A DNA stretch of 64,000 nucleotides, from assembly GCF_014203545.1 (NCBI RefSeq), contig NZ_JACHJG010000003.1, positions 496,001 through 560,000 on the forward strand, read 5' to 3'. The translations under genes and the position numbers were made by a program. The DNA is from Streptomyces netropsis (lineage in GTDB: Bacteria > Actinomycetota > Actinomycetes > Streptomycetales > Streptomycetaceae). Shown here in pieces: positions 16,552-24,628 of the stretch. How positions within the stretch are numbered: position 1 is the stretch's first letter; each line of letters starts with the position of its first letter. Under the pieces are notes generated by a model. The model was not told the DNA's origin. It saw nothing but the letters and a program-made list of their open reading frames with translations, and searched no databases.

Positions 16552-16926
16552 ATGACGGCTTGGGACATTGTTCCGTCCGAAGTGGGCGCGGTGCTCACGA
16601 GGAGCGGGAAGGCCGCCGAGGGTTTGTCGAAGGCGGGCAAGGGCGTGCAGAAGTCGCTGCCGGCCGCCGCGACCGACGCCGGCACGATCAGCGGTATGTA
16701 CTGCGGGAACGCCCCGAAGGGGCCGGTGGCGGCGGCGCTGGCGGAGTTCGGCTCGAAATGGGGCAAGGACCTGGCCTACATCGCGCAGCGCACCGCCGAT
16801 TCCCTCAACGGAGCCCAGAAGGCCACCCAGGCCTACATGGAGGGTGACTTGAAGATGGCCGCGGACACGCAGAATGCGGCGCTCAAGGAACCCGTCATCA
16901 AGATGCCGGGGCAGGGGAAGAAGTGA
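16552..16926 (+). CDS. Small WXG100-like/DUF6507-type protein of toxin cassette B
   Basis: This 124-aa paralogue of the 9524-9898 product starts MTAWDIVPSEVGAVLTRSG and ends IKMPGQGKK. The ATG at 16552 is chosen by alignment with cassette A and has GGGGGA upstream; the frame is also open to an ATG at 16483, but that extension has no match in cassette A. Its stop overlaps the toxin GTG as GTGA. The role as ESX-like secretion partner is inferred. Confidence 0.8.
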   Translation: MTAWDIVPSEVGAVLTRSGKAAEGLSKAGKGVQKSLPAAATDAGTISGMYCGNAPKGPVAAALAEFGSKWGKDLAYIAQRTADSLNGAQKATQAYMEGDLKMAADTQNAALKEPVIKMPGQGKK

Positions 16927-19304
16927 GCGACGGCCTCATTGTCCCTACGGGCATACCGCAGTTCACCGGCAACTTAGGCGGGTTGGAGAAGCAGTCCAAG
17001 TCCCTGGCCGCGGACGCCAAGCTGTTCCGGGACTCCGGCGCGGCCGTGCACTCCTCTTTCCAGGGACTGTCGGCCTGCTACAAGGCCCCGGAAGCGGACA
17101 AACTCTTTGCCACCACCGCCCCCGTAGCGACCAAGTCCGACGGGTTCGCGGACGACCTGGAGAAGGTCTCTTCGGCGCTGGACGCCTACGCGAGCGAGGT
17201 GCGCCCGTTGGCGGACAAGCTCGCGACCCTCAAGGAACAGGCCATCGCCTTCGTCGCCAGCGTCGAGGACGACGACGACTGGCGCAAGGACAAGAAGAAG
17301 ACCGACCGCAACGACGAGCTCTGGCACAGCGTCAACGCCACCGTCGACGCTTTCCACGCCGCCGAGCGCACCTGTCACGACAAGATCGTCGCGCTGGTGG
17401 GCGGCACGTCGTTGATTGCCGATGACGGCTCCCACAAGTCCAACATGTACGGCTACAAGGCCAGTGACCTCGACCGCGCCGAGGAGACCCCCTGGGGAAG
17501 CATGGCCGAGCGGGAGTACACGGGCCTCGCTTGGCTGCGCCACCAGGTCAAGAGCTACGTGTGGGACGGCTTCGTCATGGACGGGATCGTCGGCACCGCC
17601 AAGGGCGTGGCGACCCTGTTCGGCTCCGAGGGCTGGGGCAAGGCCGGTGAGGCATGGACGGGGCTGGCCAAGCTGGCCACGGGTGTGGTCATCACCATGT
17701 CGCCCCTGTCGGGTGCCTACTGGATGGCGTCCGACGACCAGCTACCGGGCTGGTTCCGTGAATCCCGCACCACCATGAAGCAGGGCGGCAAGGCGTTCGT
17801 CGCCTATGACCAGTGGGGCAAGAACCCCGCCCGTGCGGCCGGTGGTGTCACCTTCAACGTCCTCACCGCCATCACCGGCGGCGCCGGAGCGGCCGCGAAG
17901 GGCGGGGCCGTGGCGAAGACGTTCGCCGCGGCGGGCAAGGTGGGCCGGCTCATCGACCCGATGACCTACGTCGGCAAGGCCGGGAAGTTCGCCTTCGTCA
18001 AGGTCGGCGATCTGATGTCGAGCCTGAAGACGCTGAATCCCGGTACCTCTTTGCGTATCGCTGGGGAAACGTTCCGGCTGGCGGACGAAGCCTCGGCGGC
18101 CAAGCTGGCGGAGCGCCCCGCGGGCCTGCCCGACGAAGCGGCCCCCTTGGTCGACAACAAGGGCCGCCCGGTCTACCTCAACCCGAAGACCGGCGAGCTC
18201 TTCGACGAACACGGCAAGGTCAAGCAGCCCGCCGAATCCGTCCCGAAGGAAGGCTCGGCAGCGGAGCGTGCCGCCGAGCACGCCCGCGCGCCCCAGCCGG
18301 ACCGGGCCTTGGTCGGGGCGGGCGCGCGTGCGGGTAGCGACGTCACGGCCTCGGCTGGGCGGGCGATTGACAACCTCCCCGGCAGCGCGGCCCACCACCC
18401 GCCGGGTGGCGCGGCTAGCCACCAGCCTGGCGGCGGGTCAGCCGACGACCTCGGTCGTCGGCCCACCAACGGCCATGATGATCCAACTCAGAGAAGCCAT
18501 GAGGGCTCAAGTCAGCCGCACAACGATGGCCCCTCGGAGCGCCCTGGCAATGACGCGCCGCACGAACCGGAGCACGGCACGCCCGGCCGGGAGGAGCACG
18601 GCACGCCCGCCCATGGCGACCGCGACGGGCATGCCGCCCACGATGGCCCCGAAGGGCACGGGCCCAAGTCGGGGTGGGGCGGGGCGGGCTGGATCGAGGT
18701 GCCCAAGAATGCGGAAGACTTGGCTGTTCACAACGCAGCGGCCAAGGTCTACGAGGAGATTCGCGGGACCCCTAACAGCTACGACCTGCCCAAAATCGCA
18801 GAGCACACAGGCGTCGACCGATCGGTGCTAAAACAGGTCAAGACGCATCTGTTTCGGTCACAGCACGAGGTGGCCCTCGGGCCGGGCGATGTCAGGCGAG
18901 GGGCCTTTACTCCTTACCCACACATCGCCGAACTATGGAAGGGAGCCACCGAAGGCACGTTGTCGAAGGCCCAGAAAACCCAGTTCCGGCATCTCATGGC
19001 TCACGAATATGTCGAAAGCCAGCTCATGAAGGCCGGCATGCCTTACATATCCCCCAACCCCGGCGCATGGGTACCAGACGGCCCGGGGGCATGGCGCAAG
19101 GCAAATTTCAGCCCCAACAATGCACTGAACTTCGGCGCACATGATGTGGCTCCGAAGGAGATAGGTGGCAGCCTTCGCCACTGGAAGAGGTCCATGGGAC
19201 TGAAGATCCCTTCGGTCATAATCGCTAGGGACCTTTCCAACCTCGATGATGTAGTCAAGGCTGCCATCGAGGAATTGAACAAGAAGGGGTGGAGCCTCAA
19301 GTGA
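16923..19304 (+). CDS. Polymorphic toxin B with an unrecognised C-terminal domain (HEYVE motif)
   Basis: The 793-aa product starts at GTG 16923. Residues 1-460 match toxin A closely (IPQFTGNL, CYKAPEADKLFATT, EETPWGSMAEREYTG, YVGKAGKFAFVKVGDLM). A polar Pro/His/Gly linker spans about residues 470-580. The cargo from about residue 585 has WIEVPKNAEDLAVHNAAAKV, a possible helix-turn-helix-like SYDLPKIAEHTGVDRSVLKQ, the cluster H690-LMA-H694-E-Y-V-E698, and the end IARDLSNLDDVVKAAIEELN. The H/E cluster suggests a metal or catalytic site but is not the canonical HExxH zincin motif. I do not recognise the family. A candidate immunity gene overlaps the stop. The 3' third is visibly less GC-biased than the shared part. 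Confidence 0.82.
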   Translation: MSDGLIVPTGIPQFTGNLGGLEKQSKSLAADAKLFRDSGAAVHSSFQGLSACYKAPEADKLFATTAPVATKSDGFADDLEKVSSALDAYASEVRPLADKLATLKEQAIAFVASVEDDDDWRKDKKKTDRNDELWHSVNATVDAFHAAERTCHDKIVALVGGTSLIADDGSHKSNMYGYKASDLDRAEETPWGSMAEREYTGLAWLRHQVKSYVWDGFVMDGIVGTAKGVATLFGSEGWGKAGEAWTGLAKLATGVVITMSPLSGAYWMASDDQLPGWFRESRTTMKQGGKAFVAYDQWGKNPARAAGGVTFNVLTAITGGAGAAAKGGAVAKTFAAAGKVGRLIDPMTYVGKAGKFAFVKVGDLMSSLKTLNPGTSLRIAGETFRLADEASAAKLAERPAGLPDEAAPLVDNKGRPVYLNPKTGELFDEHGKVKQPAESVPKEGSAAERAAEHARAPQPDRALVGAGARAGSDVTASAGRAIDNLPGSAAHHPPGGAASHQPGGGSADDLGRRPTNGHDDPTQRSHEGSSQPHNDGPSERPGNDAPHEPEHGTPGREEHGTPAHGDRDGHAAHDGPEGHGPKSGWGGAGWIEVPKNAEDLAVHNAAAKVYEEIRGTPNSYDLPKIAEHTGVDRSVLKQVKTHLFRSQHEVALGPGDVRRGAFTPYPHIAELWKGATEGTLSKAQKTQFRHLMAHEYVESQLMKAGMPYISPNPGAWVPDGPGAWRKANFSPNNALNFGAHDVAPKEIGGSLRHWKRSMGLKIPSVIIARDLSNLDDVVKAAIEELNKKGWSLK

Positions 19305-19831
19305 CGGATGAGGTCGCGCGCGTGCTGCTGGAACGCTTGCGTGCCATTGACTGGGAAGACGATGACGCTCCCTATGACCACGCCAAGTCGCGAGCAGCGC
19401 TGTTGCGCGAGCACCTCCGACGCACAGCCCTCTGGGCGCAAGCGTTCGAGGCCGAACTGTCCTGGCCATACCTGGACCTCGCCGAGCTGATCGACCCGTC
19501 AGTTCGGCTAGACGACGATGTTCGCGCAGAATTGAAGGAGTACCTGGACGAAGAGGTGGGGTGGCCTCAGGTCGAGGCGACCATCGTGGGTGCTGTGCAC
19601 TGGGCGGTGTTCCGAGCTAAGTCGCAGGTTGCGCTTCCCGATCTGGACGACCCCTACGAGCCACTATTGATCATGTACGAACGAGGCGGCGCCTTCTCAA
19701 TCGAAAGCAACTTCATCGACCTCAATGGAGAGACATTGCGGGTCAAACCACTCGGGGAGCATGCTTCCATCGAACCGGTAGTGGCTCTGGATCCTGCTGC
19801 CCTTGACGCCCTTGACGAGCATGACGAGTAG
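19301..19831 (+). CDS. Candidate immunity protein for toxin B
   Basis: This 176-aa acidic cytoplasmic protein (VTDEVARVLLERLRAIDWED... to LDALDEHDE) has no recognised domain. GTG at 19301 overlaps the toxin stop by 4 nt and has GGAG 6 nt upstream; another in-frame GTG at 19289 is less likely. It is present only in cassette B, between the cargo and the conserved small accessory gene, exactly where a cargo-specific immunity gene is expected. It is strongly acidic, which would suit binding of a basic nuclease-like target. Codon use is more relaxed than in the surrounding core genes. Function is inferred from position. Confidence 0.75.
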   Translation: MTDEVARVLLERLRAIDWEDDDAPYDHAKSRAALLREHLRRTALWAQAFEAELSWPYLDLAELIDPSVRLDDDVRAELKEYLDEEVGWPQVEATIVGAVHWAVFRAKSQVALPDLDDPYEPLLIMYERGGAFSIESNFIDLNGETLRVKPLGEHASIEPVVALDPAALDALDEHDE

Positions 19832-19908
19832 GCCAAGAAGCATCGGAACGCTCCAACGGTTGATGTCAGGACCACGACGCGCCGGACTCCGAGGCGGGAA
19901 CCCGGCAC

Positions 19909-20136
19909 ATGGCTGAGTGCGGCAAGTTGGAACCATCGGACCCAGTTCACCCCTTGGTGGAGAAGCGAGGGCGACTGACATCGGAATGGTTTTACGATTT
20001 CTGCACCAAGTACGGTGTCGATGATCCGGACGAGGCCACTCCGGAGCAGACAGATGAATATGATGCAGGCATGGATGCGATCTATGCTCGAATTCGCGAA
20101 GAATACATCGCCGAAATATCGCAACCGAACGACTGA
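19909..20136 (+). CDS. Small acidic accessory protein of cassette B
   Basis: The 75-aa product (KLEPSDPVHPLVEKRGRLTS, EWFYDFCTKYGVDDPDEATP, ARIREE) is a clear paralogue of 12453-12686. Unlike in A, it is separated from the preceding gene by 77 nt. Its conservation despite different cargo argues for a general role in the toxin module, such as export or folding. It is less GC-biased than the A copy. Confidence 0.82.
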   Translation: MAECGKLEPSDPVHPLVEKRGRLTSEWFYDFCTKYGVDDPDEATPEQTDEYDAGMDAIYARIREEYIAEISQPND

Positions 20137-20246
20137 GCCCGCCCGCCTTCCGCCCCACCTGTGCCACGACGCCGAATCCCAAATCCACGCATGGGTGAAC
20201 GCCCTGCAGACCTATGCGCCCACCGGACCACACACCAGGACACCAC

Positions 20247-21659
20247 ATGAAAGACGTCATAGCCCTCACCCCCGACATGCCCGACTCCTGGGCCGTGGTG
20301 GCCGGGCTCTACGCGGGTGGGCCCGATCTCCAGGTCGGTACCGGGCAGGACGGCGCCGTCATCCAACTGCACGCGGCCGACGGCCGGCCGCTCGTCTCGC
20401 TGGAGGCTCCGCTCCTCGTGCACGTGCCCGGCGAAGCCGAACGGCTGCTCGGGGGCGATGTCAAAGCACCCCCCGTGCCGTACTGGTGGTCCGAGGTGCG
20501 GGCCTCCACCGCCGTGCCGGAGGCAGGACCGCTCGCCGGGTCCGTCGCCGGGCGACTCACCGCGTTGCTCGGCGGGAGCGTGTGGCCCGCCGGGGCCGCC
20601 ACCACCGAGGTCGTCCGGACCACCGCCGCCGAAACCGTCACCGCCACCGGTGACGACGACGCGCTCACCGTGGACGTCCTCACCGACTCCACCGCCGTGG
20701 TCCTGGCCGACCGGCCCGTCCTCGCGCTGACGGCCTGGCTGTCCGCGATCCTGCGGAAGGTCACCGACGCCGGGCTCGCGCTGCACATCGTCACCCCGGC
20801 CCACGTACGGCTCAGCCTGCCGCTGCGTACCGCTCTGGCCGGTGCTCCCAACCGCTGGGTCGTGCAGGACCCCGACTGCGGTTACTACGACGGGCTCTCC
20901 GGTGCCGTCCTGCACTGGCAGAACGGCACCTTCACCCCCGTCGTCGACGACGCCGGGGAACGGTCCGCAGCCAAGGTCTTCACCGAAAACGCCCCCGCCA
21001 CCGAACGGCAGCTCGGCGTCGCCTTCCGCGTCACGCACCGGCCCGACGACAGCCTCGTCCTCGGCCGCGCCCTGGAAGCCGCCTGGACCGCGCTCACCGG
21101 CACCGCGCCCGCCGGGTGGGGCACCGCCGAGCCCATCAACCTCCGTTGGTCGACCGGGCAGTTGACGGACCTTGCCCGGGACCGCGCCCCCGAGCCCACC
21201 CATCTGCTCGCTGTCGGTCACTCCGACCGCCCCGCCATCGCCACCCACCGCGTCACCCGCACCCCCGACGGCGTCGCGGAGGACATCACCCTCACCCTCG
21301 GCTACGGCGAGGACGAGGCTCCGCCCCTCGACGCGATCGAGGCCCTCGCCCGTACCCTGGTCGCCGAGCACGGCCTCACGTCCATGCTCGTCACCCTGCG
21401 CCGGGCCCGCCGGGACCTCGCCGTGCCCCCGCGCTTCGAGGCACCGCCCGTTCCCGTCTCCTTCACCCTCGGCGCCGGCGACGTCCACACCATCGGCCTC
21501 GACCACGCCGACCGCCCGCCCGTCGAGCTCCGGCCCGTTCACCTCGGCCCGACGGCCCGGCCGGCCCTCCACTACCCCCTCGGCGACGGCACCGACGCCC
21601 AGTCCTGGACGGTCCTCCAGCAGCTCTCCGCCCACCTCAAGGTCGGGCAGGCCGGCTGA
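20247..21659 (+). CDS. DUF6177-type protein, probably associated with type VII secretion
   Basis: The 470-aa product starts MKDVIALTPDMPDSWAVVAG, an opening I associate with the DUF6177 family of Streptomyces, found near ESX/type VII loci. It has two similar alpha/beta halves, no signal peptide and no membrane segments. ATG at 20247 is chosen because the sequence is family-like from this residue; the ribosome site is weak. It follows cassette B by 110 nt in the same direction and may take part in handling the toxins. Family name is from memory, function unknown. Confidence 0.75.
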   Translation: MKDVIALTPDMPDSWAVVAGLYAGGPDLQVGTGQDGAVIQLHAADGRPLVSLEAPLLVHVPGEAERLLGGDVKAPPVPYWWSEVRASTAVPEAGPLAGSVAGRLTALLGGSVWPAGAATTEVVRTTAAETVTATGDDDALTVDVLTDSTAVVLADRPVLALTAWLSAILRKVTDAGLALHIVTPAHVRLSLPLRTALAGAPNRWVVQDPDCGYYDGLSGAVLHWQNGTFTPVVDDAGERSAAKVFTENAPATERQLGVAFRVTHRPDDSLVLGRALEAAWTALTGTAPAGWGTAEPINLRWSTGQLTDLARDRAPEPTHLLAVGHSDRPAIATHRVTRTPDGVAEDITLTLGYGEDEAPPLDAIEALARTLVAEHGLTSMLVTLRRARRDLAVPPRFEAPPVPVSFTLGAGDVHTIGLDHADRPPVELRPVHLGPTARPALHYPLGDGTDAQSWTVLQQLSAHLKVGQAG

Positions 21660-21679
21660 CGAGAGGCGCCTCTCGCGCC

Positions 21680-21704
21680 GGCGCCCGGCCTGTCACCGGG
21701 CGCC
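21680..21704. terminator. Bidirectional terminator between convergent genes
   Basis: GGCGCCCGG (21680-21688) pairs with CCGGGCGCC (21696-21704) over a 7-nt loop, between the convergent stops at 21659 and 21714. A second perfect palindrome, GAGAGGCGCCTCTC, occupies 21661-21674. Confidence 0.65.
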
Positions 21705-21713
21705 GCCCCCGCG

Positions 21714-22133
21714 TCAGGCCGTGAAAGCGTTCAGCTTCGCGCCCGTCACCGGAGCCTCCGGCTTGAACGTGTAGTCGAACTTGTACGTCGCCTCGTGCGA
21801 GCTCGTGAAGTGCGGGCACACCAATGGGCCGACCTTCCCGCCCTTCGCGCCCATCTCGATCCACCAGCCCGCGCAGCGCCCGTCCGGCGTGCCACCCCAG
21901 CCCTTGCCGGGCAGCAGGTCCTCGACCCAGCCGGTGACCCGCGTGGTGCCGTCGCCCTGCGGGCACATCGATATCTCGCCGCGCCCGAACGACTTCGTCC
22001 CGGCGACCGTGACACACGCCGGAGCATCGGACGGCGCGGCCTGGGAGGCGGGCGCGGCCAGCAGCGTCAGGGCTCCGGCGGCAGCGGTCACTCCGGTCAG
22101 GGCCAGGGGACGGACAAAGCGTCTCATGCTCAT
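21714..22133 (-). CDS. Small secreted protein of unknown function
   Basis: This 139-aa protein has a clear Sec signal (MSMRRFVRPLALTGVTAAAG, then ALTLLAAPASQAAPSD, cleavage likely after SQA-A). The mature domain of about 105 residues has cysteines in PACVT, ISMCPQ, GRCAGWW and LVCPHF. Four cysteines could form two disulfides. ATG at 22133 has GAGGAG 8 nt upstream. Trp/Gly-rich composition suggests a beta fold. I do not recognise a family. Confidence 0.82.
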   Translation of the reverse strand: MSMRRFVRPLALTGVTAAAGALTLLAAPASQAAPSDAPACVTVAGTKSFGRGEISMCPQGDGTTRVTGWVEDLLPGKGWGGTPDGRCAGWWIEMGAKGGKVGPLVCPHFTSSHEATYKFDYTFKPEAPVTGAKLNAFTA

Positions 22134-22298
22134 TCCTTCTCTCCTCAAAGGGCTGAGACCGAGACAACCACGAGTGGATCACCAACACCAGGGAGGGTGT
22201 TCAACCGTCCGAGGTGCTGGTCACACCCCCTCTGACATACTCATGCACACTGAAGCTTCTTCGTATCAGCGGTTCAGCGGTGAGGACTTGGTGGGCAC

Positions 22299-22790
22299 AT
22301 GAAGTCGGACGAGACGTACGAGAAGCTGATCGCCCTGCTCGACGAGCACGGGGCCGCGTACCGGACGATCGATCACCCGGCCGAGGGCGGCACCGAGGCC
22401 GTGAGCCGGCTGCGTGGGCACGAGCTCGCACAGGCCGCCAAGTGCATCGTCATCATGGTGAAGTTGGGCAAGAAGACGAAGCGCTTCGTGCTCGCCGTGG
22501 TATCCGGCGAGCAGCGCGTCGACCTCGCCGCGGTCAAGGGCCTGCTCGGCGGGACCTACGCGGGGTTCGCTTCGCAGGACGTCGCCGAACAGCTCTCGGG
22601 CTGCGCGAGCGGCACGATCCTGCCGTTCTCCTTCGACCCCGAGCTGGAGCTCATCGTCGATCCGGCGCTGCTCGAGCACCCCGAGTTCTTCTTCAACGCC
22701 GCCCGCCTGGACCGGTCCCTCGCCCTCTCCACCGGCGACTACCTCAAGGTCGCGGAGCCGCGCGTCGAGGCGATCGCGGCCAACGGCTGA
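22299..22790 (+). CDS. YbaK/ProX-type aminoacyl-tRNA deacylase domain protein
   Basis: This 163-aa single-domain protein of the YbaK/EbsC superfamily has the conserved lysine in HELAQAAKCIVIMV. It also has family segments RFVLAVVSGEQRVDL, an ASxxxVAEQLSGCASGTILPF loop and ELIVDPALLEHPEFFFNAAR. By family it hydrolyses mischarged aminoacyl-tRNA in trans; which mischarged tRNA is uncertain. The ATG at 22299 has GAGGA about 12 nt upstream. Transcribed alone; the LysE gene beyond it converges. Confidence 0.88.
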   Translation: MKSDETYEKLIALLDEHGAAYRTIDHPAEGGTEAVSRLRGHELAQAAKCIVIMVKLGKKTKRFVLAVVSGEQRVDLAAVKGLLGGTYAGFASQDVAEQLSGCASGTILPFSFDPELELIVDPALLEHPEFFFNAARLDRSLALSTGDYLKVAEPRVEAIAANG

Positions 22791-22835
22791 CCCACAGCGA
22801 CCGGCTGACCCACCGTCCGCCCCGCCACCGCCGCC

Positions 22836-23453
22836 CTACGTCGCGCTCGGCGTGAGTGCCAGCACCACGCCGAGGCCGACGAGCACCGAGCCGATCACCT
22901 TGTTCAGCACCACCTGCCTGCGCAGCATCTTCGTGCGCAACCGGTCGTTCGAGAAGAAGAGCGCCGCCATGCCGAACCAGACCAGGTGGGCGAAGGACAT
23001 GAACAGCCCGTAGCCGATCTGACGCCATACGGGCGTGTCCTGGTGAATGACCTGGGTGAAGGTGCTGAGCACGAAAAGGGTGGTCTTCGGGTTGAGCGCA
23101 TTCGTCAGAAAGCCCGTCCGGAGCGCCTGGGCGCTGGTGATCACGGGGCCGTCGGAAAGGTCGACGTCCAACTGTGTGCGATTCACGAACGTCTTGATGC
23201 CGATGTAGACGAGATATCCGGCACCGACCAGCTTGATGACCGTGAAGACCGAAGGGGTGTGCGCGATCAGCAGCCCTACGCCCAGAATGGTGTAGGTCAC
23301 GTGCACCAGCACGCCGAGCGAGATTCCCACGGCGGAGAAAAGTCCTGGGGTGCGTCCGTACAGATAGCTGTTGCGGACGGTCATCGCGAAGTCCGCGCCG
23401 GGGCTGATGACAGCCAGGACGGTGATGAGGGCGACGGCGAGAAGTTCGGCCAT
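22836..23453 (-). CDS. LysE/RhtB family amino-acid exporter
   Basis: The 205-aa protein has six predicted TM segments and the LysE hallmarks SPGADFAMTVRNS at its N-terminus and GFLTNALNPKTTLFVLSTF mid-protein. The family exports amino acids or derivatives. It lies 89 nt downstream of a 2-oxoglutarate dioxygenase gene related to amino-acid hydroxylases, on the same strand. A terminator-like hairpin lies between them, so it may have its own promoter. The context suggests export of the hydroxylated amino acid; inferred. Confidence 0.92.
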   Translation of the reverse strand: MAELLAVALITVLAVISPGADFAMTVRNSYLYGRTPGLFSAVGISLGVLVHVTYTILGVGLLIAHTPSVFTVIKLVGAGYLVYIGIKTFVNRTQLDVDLSDGPVITSAQALRTGFLTNALNPKTTLFVLSTFTQVIHQDTPVWRQIGYGLFMSFAHLVWFGMAALFFSNDRLRTKMLRRQVVLNKVIGSVLVGLGVVLALTPSAT

Positions 23454-23505
23454 GGTTCCTGATTCCGGCGGGTCGGAGCGGGCGGCTCGGGGGTGAACGG
23501 CAACG

Positions 23506-23536
23506 GGCGGGGCCGCCCCACGAGGGCGGCCCCGCC
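23506..23536 (-). terminator. Hairpin after the dioxygenase gene
   Basis: GGCGGGGCCGCCC (23506-23518) and GGGCGGCCCCGCC (23524-23536) form a perfect 13-bp stem with a CACGA loop, 6 nt beyond the dioxygenase stop. It probably terminates or attenuates transcription before the exporter gene. Confidence 0.7.
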
Positions 23537-23542
23537 GTCGGC

Positions 23543-24358
23543 TCAGGGCTTGTGACGGTAGGTGATCACCAGGACGTCCCGGACGGCGGGCTGACCGCTG
23601 TCCAACTGCTCGATGGGGCTGACGCCGTGGAAGACGCGCTCGTCGTTGACGATCGCCATGTCGAGCGGATCGGCCAACGTGAACTTCTCGAGCGGGTTCT
23701 TTTCGAGGTTGTAGATGGTGCTTTCGCCGTTGACGGTGTTGGAGCGCTTCGCCATCAGCATCATCACGAAGGTCACACCGTCCCGGTGGATGCCCTCGGG
23801 GGTCGGCTTGGCGATCTCCCGGCCGGCCTCGCCTCCCGTGACCTCGATGCGGAACTGGTGGGCCTCGATGTGCCAGGCGGAGTACGGCGCCAGTCGGCCG
23901 AAGAGGTCGCAGCCCAGGGTGAGCAGGCTGCTCATGGTGGAGCCGTGCAGCGCCGAGTCCTCGAACGGCTCGTAGTGGCGCGCGATGCCACCGTTGAGGT
24001 TGTTGTAGTCGACGGTCTGGTAGTGCGGCTGGTGCGCCTCGATCTGGAAGCGGTTGTCGGCGCGGGGCGCGCTCAGCGTGGCGTGGCGCCGCCTGCGGTA
24101 GCGACCGCCGTCGGCCATGTAGCCGTCCAGCGGCATATTGTCCCAGCTGCCCTGGAAAGAGTCCCAGTCCTGCAGGGCATTCGCGTCGCGGCGGCGCAGC
24201 AGCTCGCCGACGCTTTCACCCGGTAAGTAGAGGTAGCTCTTACTCGAAACGCCTTCGCATATTTCTTCGACGCCGTCGGAGTAGGACGGCTGGGATGCCG
24301 TTGCTTCGACGGACTGCGCTGTGCTGACCATTCCTGTGGAATCCATCCCGTTGGCCAT
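23543..24358 (-). CDS. 2-oxoglutarate/Fe(II) dioxygenase, free amino-acid hydroxylase type
   Basis: The 271-aa product resembles the 2OG-Fe_Oxy_2 family (PF10014), which includes bacterial isoleucine dioxygenase. The iron site is readable: HRDG (H-x-D) in EGIHRDGVTFVMMLMAKR, and a distal histidine in VNDERVFHGVSPI. A likely 2OG-binding Arg lies near the end (AVRDVLVITYR). Before these are conserved AHQPHYQTVDYNNLNGGIAR and HIEAHQFRIE. The start is uncertain: ATG 24358 is used, 24346 and 24331 are alternatives, none with a good ribosome site. The substrate amino acid is not determinable. The adjacent LysE exporter suggests the product is secreted. Confidence 0.88.
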   Translation of the reverse strand: MANGMDSTGMVSTAQSVEATASQPSYSDGVEEICEGVSSKSYLYLPGESVGELLRRRDANALQDWDSFQGSWDNMPLDGYMADGGRYRRRRHATLSAPRADNRFQIEAHQPHYQTVDYNNLNGGIARHYEPFEDSALHGSTMSSLLTLGCDLFGRLAPYSAWHIEAHQFRIEVTGGEAGREIAKPTPEGIHRDGVTFVMMLMAKRSNTVNGESTIYNLEKNPLEKFTLADPLDMAIVNDERVFHGVSPIEQLDSGQPAVRDVLVITYRHKP

Positions 24359-24573
24359 GACAAGTACTCGACAAAGCATGTGCGTTGCACTCGAAGCCGT
24401 CAAGATCATGCTTGAATTCAAAACAAGACAGATATCGGCGAGGTGGCCGAAACCTTTCGTCCGGCTATTGGGCGTCAATGTTCCGTCTCGAAATACGGGA
24501 CACCTCTTGCATTCACCACGAAGGAGAATTTATCCCCGTGAGTCCGGAACGCGCCGTCCGGGAAACGGAAAGC

Positions 24574-24604
24574 GGGGGCTCCCCCGGAATCCGGGAGAGC
24601 CCCC
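24574..24604 (-). terminator. Terminator of dipeptide transporter operon 2
   Basis: GGGGGCTC at the left and GAGCCCCC at the right, with inner CCCGG/CCGGG pairs and one mismatch, form a long stem with an AAT loop. It lies 24 nt beyond the dppF2 stop on the minus strand. Confidence 0.75.
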
Positions 24605-24628
24605 ACCAATACGCCGAGCGCGAGGCGG

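Noticed and set aside
18980-19020. Zincin metallopeptidase in toxin B
   Set aside because: The motif is HEYVE with an upstream HLMAH, not HExxH; calling it a classical metalloprotease is not supported.
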